Positions 57,926 through 64,000 of a stretch of 64,000 bases of DNA are shown piece by piece. The stretch covers positions 2,790,001-2,854,000 of the forward strand of contig JBAJFE010000005.1 of NCBI GenBank assembly GCA_037903355.1, read 5' to 3'. A program made the position numbers and the translations under genes. Source of the stretch: Trichuris trichiura. Its lineage: Eukaryota > Nematoda > Enoplea > Trichinellida > Trichuridae. Each line of letters opens with the position of its first letter. The stretch's first letter is position 1. Under the pieces are notes generated by a model that searched no databases, was not told the DNA's origin, and saw only the letters and a program-made list of their open reading frames with translations.

Positions 57926-58810
57926 ATGACAGCCGAAGACGCGTCCAATCCGGACAGTCCGCGTACAGGAGGCACGGAAACTGATCCGCCGTTTGTGCGC
58001 CAGCTGAAAGCTCCTTTGTTGGCTTTGAAAAAGCGAATATCCAATTGCTTAGAAGATGGCCTTCGGAATACGATTCAATACTGTGACGATCTGCGCGACG
58101 AATTTGAAAGACGGCTGTCAGAAGCGCCTACAGTTGTAGAAGACGTTAGAAAAAAGATTGAAGAAGGAAATAAGTCGTCTGTCGACAAAAGAAGCGTACG
58201 TTTAATCTTCGAATGCTGTCTATGGCAGTCAGTGTGCATGTTAGCTTTTGCCTGGGGAGTAACTCTTGGTCGCTGCGCCTTATTATCATCCCTGAGAACA
58301 TACGCATGCGAAAATCAATGGTTCTTTTTCTCACTTATGGCTTTCTTCATACCGTTCAATCTGTACATATACTACAGCAAGCACATAGTGTCGGAAGAAA
58401 GCCGCCGCTTCAGCCTTCTCTGTGGCATGATGGCTATTGGATTCATTGAAGGATTGACCGTAAAGTCGGCTATACCATTTAGCAGATATCCACCTGCCGC
58501 CATTCCTCCGTTGGCAGTTTCTGCCGCTGCTTACTTCGTCGGAAATTCAATGTCACAAACGGCTGTGAAATTCTCTTTTCTAAGCGCATTATTTCCTGTA
58601 CCATTCTACCTTATTTGGGGTGTAGCGTTGTCTGTTCTGTCTCCAGTTTATCTGCTCTTAGTGATTGCCCAATCCTGCGCACTATTTCTGTGCATGATAT
58701 CTATGACAGAGTTCTTTCGCAACTCTTCTACCGACTCCCCGATAAATTACATGCTCGTTGCTAACCTAGTTTGCATCGCCTTTAACGTACTAATGTTCCG
58801 ATTGGCATAA
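57926..58810 (+). CDS. Bax inhibitor-1-like (TMBIM family) membrane protein, divergent
   Basis: A single exon of 294 residues. The N-terminal 100 residues are polar. About seven hydrophobic segments follow: LWQSVCMLAFAWGVTLG, WFFFSLMAFFIPFNLYIYY, SLLCGMMAIGFIEGLTV, PPLAVSAAAYFVG, FLSALFPVPFYLIWGVAL, YLLLVIAQSCALFLCMI and VANLVCIAFNVLMF. The stretch RRFSLLCGMMAIGFIEGL followed by a Pro-Ala-rich helix lines up with BI-1 (KRLGLLAGFAFLTG...). Length and end (NVLMFRLA) also fit. BI-1 proteins are ER calcium-leak and anti-apoptotic proteins. The pair of Asp residues in the last helices that senses pH in BI-1 is not seen here. The start is the first ATG in frame. Family placement is probable rather than certain. 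Confidence 0.6.
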   Translation: MTAEDASNPDSPRTGGTETDPPFVRQLKAPLLALKKRISNCLEDGLRNTIQYCDDLRDEFERRLSEAPTVVEDVRKKIEEGNKSSVDKRSVRLIFECCLWQSVCMLAFAWGVTLGRCALLSSLRTYACENQWFFFSLMAFFIPFNLYIYYSKHIVSEESRRFSLLCGMMAIGFIEGLTVKSAIPFSRYPPAAIPPLAVSAAAYFVGNSMSQTAVKFSFLSALFPVPFYLIWGVALSVLSPVYLLLVIAQSCALFLCMISMTEFFRNSSTDSPINYMLVANLVCIAFNVLMFRLA

Positions 58811-59120
58811 AATTATCATTATAATTTACGGTGATTTCGTTGCAAGGTACTGTGCATTGATGTCAGCTGCCAATGAAAGGAAAAAAGTTAATTATTTTAT
58901 TACGTGCTCAGAATAACAATCATTACAACTGTGCAATAATTATGCGAAATTTAGGAAACATTACTTCTTCTATTTGCAGAATTCAAGTAACATTCTCATA
59001 CTACCTGCAAATCGTTTTATATGCTTTAATATACAGTAAGCTTGTTTCAAAGCCAACAGGCCATTTCCATTGTTACTGACCGCGTTTTTCCCATAATTTC
59101 GAACTTGTCTTTGCCAAGCT

Positions 59121-60640
59121 ATGAAAATTGACACAAGCTCGCTGAATGAATTGACGCTGCTAAAAATTACTAAGGAATCGGCTGGGCGCATAAATAGCGT
59201 CTGTTTTTCTTCGGATGGATCCTACTTGATTAGTTCCGCCGAAGACGACACTCTAACGGTGTACGATTGCAGAACAGGGCAGTAAGTAGTCGTGTGCCGA
59301 CTTTTCACCGCAATTTTTGCATGATTTTCTTATGCTTAAGTTCCAATCAAAACAAACTATAATTCGTGTTACGTTGGTTCAGCGTTAGGCTGCATGTTTC
59401 CGTCTTTTTAATTTTTAAAAAATACCTCGACTTTGCAGGGGACATCTTCGTTTATGTTCGCGCAAGTACGGAGCAGACCAGGTTATCTTTACGCATACGA
59501 ATCTCAACTGCCTTCATTCGTCGACAAAGTCCGATGGTAGGGAATATATTTTTTTATAAAAATATGCTTGTCATTTTGACGTTATGCTTTTACAAGATGC
59601 TATACGGTATTTGTCCCTTAATGAAAACAAGTACGTTCGATTCTTCGTTGGTCATACGAAAAAGTAACTTCCTTTTACGTCATGCCGTATGATTAATTGT
59701 TTTATGATTGCAGAGTTGTAAATCTGGACTTGTCTCCAGTGGAAGATCTATTTTTGTCCGCTTCGCTTGATAGAACCGTCCGTATGTGGGATTTGAGAGC
59801 TCCAACTGCTCAGGTATGTCGCCGTATACTATATGCTAATTGTTGGGTTCATTTTTTCAGGCTATGGTTCATTTGCCCAGTCGTCCTTTGGCCGGATTTG
59901 ATCCGGATGGACTTATTTTTGCCGTGGCAATCAATTCGGAAGCTTTAAATCTGTATGACTTGCGAGCTTATCAAAATGTGCGTTTTTAGTTTGCTACTTA
60001 CGAATGAAGTGAAACGCTTATGATTGTTTTCTCTTCAGGGTCCCTTTTCCACCTTCCTTCTGCCTCAAGATCGTGATTGTGATTGGACAGGTCTAAAATT
60101 TTCTCCGGATGGAAACTTTATACTGATATCCACCAATGGTCAAGCTGTGCGTATGATTAATGCCTACACGGGCGAGTTGATATATTCTTTGACGGTAAGT
60201 GTAGCTCCTATGACTTTCCAAGTTGATGAATGAACTTTGTAGGATCGTGTCAATGGAAGAGGCATTCCTCTTGAAGCGTCATTCACCCCGGATGGAAAAT
60301 ACATTTTGTCAGGTAACTTAATGCTTTCACTTCTCGTTGAATGCCTCTAACTTGTTGTAGGGTCAACGGACGGGAGCGTTTATTTTTGGAACCAAAATGA
60401 CGGCGTACTTGCTGCTCAAGTGCATCACGACTCATCCGCTATAGTTAACTGTGTACGATTCAATCCGCAATACTATTTGATGGCATCGGCATGCAACGGA
60501 TTGGTAATCACCTGCTTACTATTTTTTTGAAGATATCTCATTTTTTTAAAGTTAAAAATTCACTCATCTATTTGATTTTTTTATTTTAGAACTTTTGGCT
60601 TCCGTCCAGTTGCATTGACTCGGCCGGCGAACCTGAATGA
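59121..60640 (+). CDS. WDR82: WD repeat protein 82 (Swd2 homologue)
   Basis: A beta-propeller subunit of the SET1 histone H3K4 methyltransferase complex and of PNUTS-PP1 complexes in transcription termination. Nine exons: 59121-59281, 59439-59536, 59597-59663, 59714-59813, 59861-59977, 60039-60194, 60243-60312, 60361-60503, 60590-60640. They give 320 residues (human 313) in agreeing phases. Landmarks are [135 protein letters not shown] and the family ending ASACNGLNFWLPS. A poly(A) signal lies 89 bases past the stop. Confidence 0.95.
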
Positions 60641-62258
60641 GCGATTTTCATGTTCGATCATTCTATTGCGTCCCTCCTTGCTATGAAGTTAACCTTTTGA
60701 TGATTTTTTTTCCAATCGATCGATGCTGAATAAAGCGGTGTCGAATGAATATGCAAATTTTGCTATGCATGGCCTTTTTTGGCCATTAGTTAATACTAGC
60801 CAATGTCTGCTGCCGATCTGCCGCGTCTGCATAAAACGCCGCAACTCCATTAAGCTAATTTCGTTTTGTAGGTGTTAGCAGGCTAATAAATTCCGTTTGT
60901 GCTATACGGTATATGCGTCAATGTAAACTAGAACAACTGCTAAATATAAGCACGTAAACCGCAAGTCCGTTTGTTTATGCCATGCAGCAACTTTCTTTTA
61001 GGCAAGTGACAAGTTGGTGTTTAAAATTATCCATGTTCTAGTTAGTGATGCACAAAAAATTTTGTTTTAATGATTCTATTTCAAACAGACTTCTTGAAAA
61101 TAGAAAATGAGTTTTGCCGCGAGACAAAAAACAAGTGAAGCTCAAATAATTGCCGAAACTGGAGGAAACGTAGGTTTTCCGGCGTTAGGGTACTGTATGG
61201 TAACTTTATTTTCATTTATCCCATTGGCTCGACTTTCCGCAGCTGTTTTAGTTAATAAATGTTTAAAGCTTTGATGCAACCAATAAAAATTTGTTATTAA
61301 TTCAGTGAATAAGCTTAATTTATTTCCGAATCCAAATATTGTCCAAACAAAGCAACGACCTTTCGTTAGCCGTAAAAATAATTGTAATGCTGAACAGTTG
61401 ATAGACTGAAAACTCAGAGTTGTCGACAAGGTTGCGCGTAATGCATTGCAACCGATTTTTGCATAGTTTCATTTCTGTTTTGCATATTTAATTTATTCAA
61501 TAAATTTTGAAGCGGAGAAAAAAGTACAGATTTTCAATAAGCATCACAAAATAAATTACCGCTATCCGTTCGCTGACAGCGCGTATGGTAACCGGTAAGG
61601 AGCAGTTACGGAATCCAGGATGAACATGTTTTCACGCTTATATTTCGGGGTAGTATTGAATTTTTTAAAAACATTTGATTTTTATAAACGTACCTCGGTT
61701 GCGGGAAGCGTTATGCAGCGCTCTGGTCAGCTGTATATTAGAAAGTCTGTCCGCTCTGATAAATGATTTTCAGACATTATTGTTCTTACTGTATTTGTAG
61801 CGCCAACTTGGAGTAATCGCCCGTTTTCTCCAGGCAGTGGATAGCAACACCGCTAAAAGGTAAATTTTTAATATTTTTATAGTAAGCGCTCCTGAGCCAA
61901 CAGTGTTTCACCCATTGATTTTGCATTTGATAGAGATGTCAATTGGTATAGTTGTAGTCAGGTGAACGCGCGAAGCGATCTAAGTTATCGCTTATAGCTT
62001 GACTGTATTGCACGTAATGCAAAGAAACTTTGCAGAGGCAGTAGGTCGATTCTCGCAGTTCCGTTGCAAGAGATAGCTGACCTTTCCACGTCAAGTAACA
62101 GTCATTCCTACCGGCTGTTATCTTTGATAGGCTATCGTCGGCGCGTCCTGATTAATCCCGAATAGCAGCGTTCATACAACATTTTTCGTTTGTTCGTTGT
62201 GCGCATCTTAACATTATGCTCTTCACGTTGCTTTTTAGAAAGTAGACTCCACTTTGCT
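60641..62258. other. Intergenic, WDR82 to EXO1
   Basis: 1.6 kb of AT-rich sequence with no recognised coding or RNA feature. The end should hold the EXO1 promoter. Confidence 0.4.
60729..60734 (+). promoter_or_regulatory. Putative poly(A) signal of WDR82
   Basis: AATAAA, 89 bases after the WDR82 stop codon. Confidence 0.5.
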
Positions 62259-63787
62259 ATGGGGATTAAAGCACTTTTTCCCGTCGTCAACCCCGCCTGC
62301 AAACCGTCCCATGTGTCCGAGTTTAGCGGAATGAGCGTTGCGGTTGACGCGTCATCCTGGTTGCATAAAGCGGCGTTCGGATGCTCGGACATGATTGCTC
62401 GTGGACTCAAGACCGATCTGTGAGCTACACTTTTCCCGTTTAATAATGTACTTTGCACTAACGCTAAAATTCGTTGCCTACAGTCACGTTACGTATTGCA
62501 TGAAAAGAGTCGAAATGCTTCTACAAAACGGTGTACGTGTCGTTCTTGTTTTTGACGGTGCCAACCTGCCGGCCAAAAGGGAAACCAACGCTGCTCGAAA
62601 TCAGTAAGATTTTATGTACTTTTAAGCTGTCTTTTCTTTCATTCAGTAGGATTTGCGTATTTAGCCGCTTCAAGTTAGAATTTCCCATTATTGCGTTTCA
62701 ATAATTTACATTTATTACAGTATCCTAATAGTATGCAGGTTCCAACAATACCGTAATACTTTTAATATCTGCCCCTCTCTCTAAAGGAACCTTTTGTTTT
62801 TGTGCTTTTTAGGCGTCGAAAGTCGATGAAAGAGCAAGGCAAAAAGCTGGCAGCGGAGGGAAAATTTAAAGAGGCAGCCGACTGCTTCCGATTGGCTACG
62901 GAGGTTACGTTCGACATGGTTGTCGACGTGATCAAGGTGCTTATAGGCGAATTGCTTGCTTTCACTCGTTTCAAATTTTTTATGAAGGCTTGTCAAGGTC
63001 TACCGAACGTATCCTGTTTGGTGGCCCCTTACGAGGCGGACGCTCAACTTTGCTTCCTTAGCCAAAGAAGGCTCGTAGACGTGGTAATCAGCGAAGATTC
63101 CGATCTCATTCCTTTCGGGTGCACGAAGGTTTATTTTACTCTGACTGCTTTAACACATAACGTAAAGCAAATCCGTAAAGGTTTTGTTCAAAATGGACAT
63201 CTCCGGATGCGGTCAACTGTACGAACGGGACAAGTTGCATTTGGCGTTGCAAGTAACCGTTGAGAGGTTCGACTTTGCCAAGTTTCGTCGAAGCTGCATA
63301 CTTTCCGGCTGCGACTACGTTAGCAACCTGCCGAACGTAGGTATCAGAAAGGCGATTAAATTTTTCAACAAAGTAACTTCGGATGATCCAAGAAAGGTTC
63401 TTGATCCGTAGGCTCAGTGAAGAAATTAATATTTGTCTTCATTTTCAGTTTCTCAAAATGATCCCCCTATACTTACGGATGCCAAAGCTGGTGGTCACAG
63501 AAGAATATATAGAGCGTTTCATTGAAGCTGAAAATACGTTTCTCTATCAAGTTGTATTTGACCCTGACAAACGTTATCAGGTGCCTTTGAATCCATATCC
63601 GGACGGCGTAGACTCGTCTAGCTTTCCTTACGCTGGCCGGTAGATCTTCTCTATTATTAATAATTTCGCTTAGTTGATGTTTTACAGAAATAGCAAAGCA
63701 GAAGTGGCTGTATTATTAGCAGCCGGAAGAATGAATCCTCATAGCATGAGTACGCTACAGCTATCTCTTCAATCGGAACCTGTGGAG
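62259..63787 (+). CDS. EXO1: Exonuclease 1, nuclease domain; 3'-partial
   Basis: A 5'-3' exonuclease and flap endonuclease of mismatch repair and DNA-end resection. Seven exons are visible: 62259-62419, 62484-62603, 62813-62936, 62988-63128, 63181-63396, 63449-63639, 63688-63787. They give 351 codons with agreeing phases, and the last ends at GAG/gtacat. XPG-N region: MGIKALFPVVNPACKP, VAVDASSWLHKAAFGC and VVLVFDGANLPAKRE. XPG-I region: LVAPYEADAQLCFL and VISEDSDLIPFGCTKV (catalytic acidic residues). Helix-hairpin-helix: ILSGCDYVSNLPNVGIRKA. Then NTFLYQVVFDP and PLNPYPDGVD, typical of EXO1 rather than FEN1 or GEN1. The long C-terminal tail that binds mismatch-repair proteins must lie beyond the window. 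Confidence 0.94.
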
Positions 63788-64000
63788 GTACATTATTTAA
63801 ATTTTGCGTAGCGTATCAGTTTTTTGGCATAATCACCTCGTAATAGCCTTTATGCACTGCGTAAGCAATTACAGTAGCCTTAATAAGGATTCTGTTCGTT
63901 ATAAGTGATGGAGTTGAGGGCCAATGAGTGGCTTTCTACAAAAATGTCTTTATTCTTACCTTACGAATGAATGGAACCGCCAAAGCTTTCAGGAGCTCTT
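63788..64000 (+). other. EXO1 intron, continuing past the window
   Basis: Begins with gtacat after exon 7. No acceptor followed by a convincing continuing frame was seen before the end, though the final bases could be exonic. Confidence 0.4.

Noticed and set aside
1..64000. CRISPR arrays, rRNA genes, tRNA genes
   Set aside because: None found on reading both strands; no regularly spaced repeats or tRNA-like cloverleaf stretches stood out. tRNAscan was not run.

Overview
This window is nuclear DNA from an animal with small introns (most 45-60 nt, GT-AG). It is most like a nematode and, by inference, one of the clade I (Trichuris-like, Dorylaimia) lineages. The reasons are short introns, dense gene packing, a DUF229 phosphodiesterase/sulfatase-like gene, a SEFIR-type (IL-17 receptor-like) gene, and BIRC6, which I recall as absent from Caenorhabditis. 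No bacterial, organellar or viral gene cluster was seen. The species cannot be settled from the sequence alone.

Layout. 1-11.3 kb is a compact housekeeping block: the C-terminal end of BIRC6 (ubiquitin-conjugating IAP), the cyclophilin PPIL3, ELP5 (Elongator subunit, - strand), the cytosolic phenylalanyl-tRNA synthetase alpha subunit (- strand, 12 exons rebuilt) and cyclin B3 (10 exons rebuilt). 11.3-18 kb is gene-poor, with one weak gene candidate and a foldback repeat. About 18-31.6 kb is a threefold tandem duplication (units of 4.2-4.9 kb). Each unit carries one two-exon gene for a type II membrane glycosyltransferase-like protein with a DLD motif, an (AAT)n microsatellite in its intron, and a GTATAC-rich tail.

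The introns of copies 2 and 3 hold insertions that contain hammerhead-ribozyme motifs of the minimal type found in Penelope-like retroelements. In copy 2 these sit in both arms of a 597-bp foldback element. In copy 3 one sits in a 345-bp insertion flanked by a target duplication. A 123-nt, indel-free candidate cassette exon is open in copies 1 and 3 but starts with a stop codon in copy 2.

32.6-36.7 kb has two - strand genes: TFIIE beta (6 exons) and a C2-domain protein of the RGS3/RGS-7 type without an RGS domain. 36.7-42.4 kb has no gene I can support. 42.4-44.8 kb is the DUF229 gene. 46.6-50.4 kb is mitochondrial NAD(P) transhydrogenase (NNT, 11 exons, two GC-AG introns). 51.8-53.8 kb is the single-exon SEFIR receptor gene. 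54.1-54.4 kb is a small UPF0057/Pmp3 membrane peptide gene, easy to miss because each exon is short. 57.9-58.8 kb is a divergent Bax-inhibitor-1-like gene. 59.1-60.6 kb is WDR82. 62.3 kb to the end is the N-terminal nuclease part of EXO1, which runs off the window.

The genes do not form a single pathway. Most are unrelated housekeeping genes. The glycosyltransferase array, with its ribozyme-bearing insertions, is the accessory and most unusual region.
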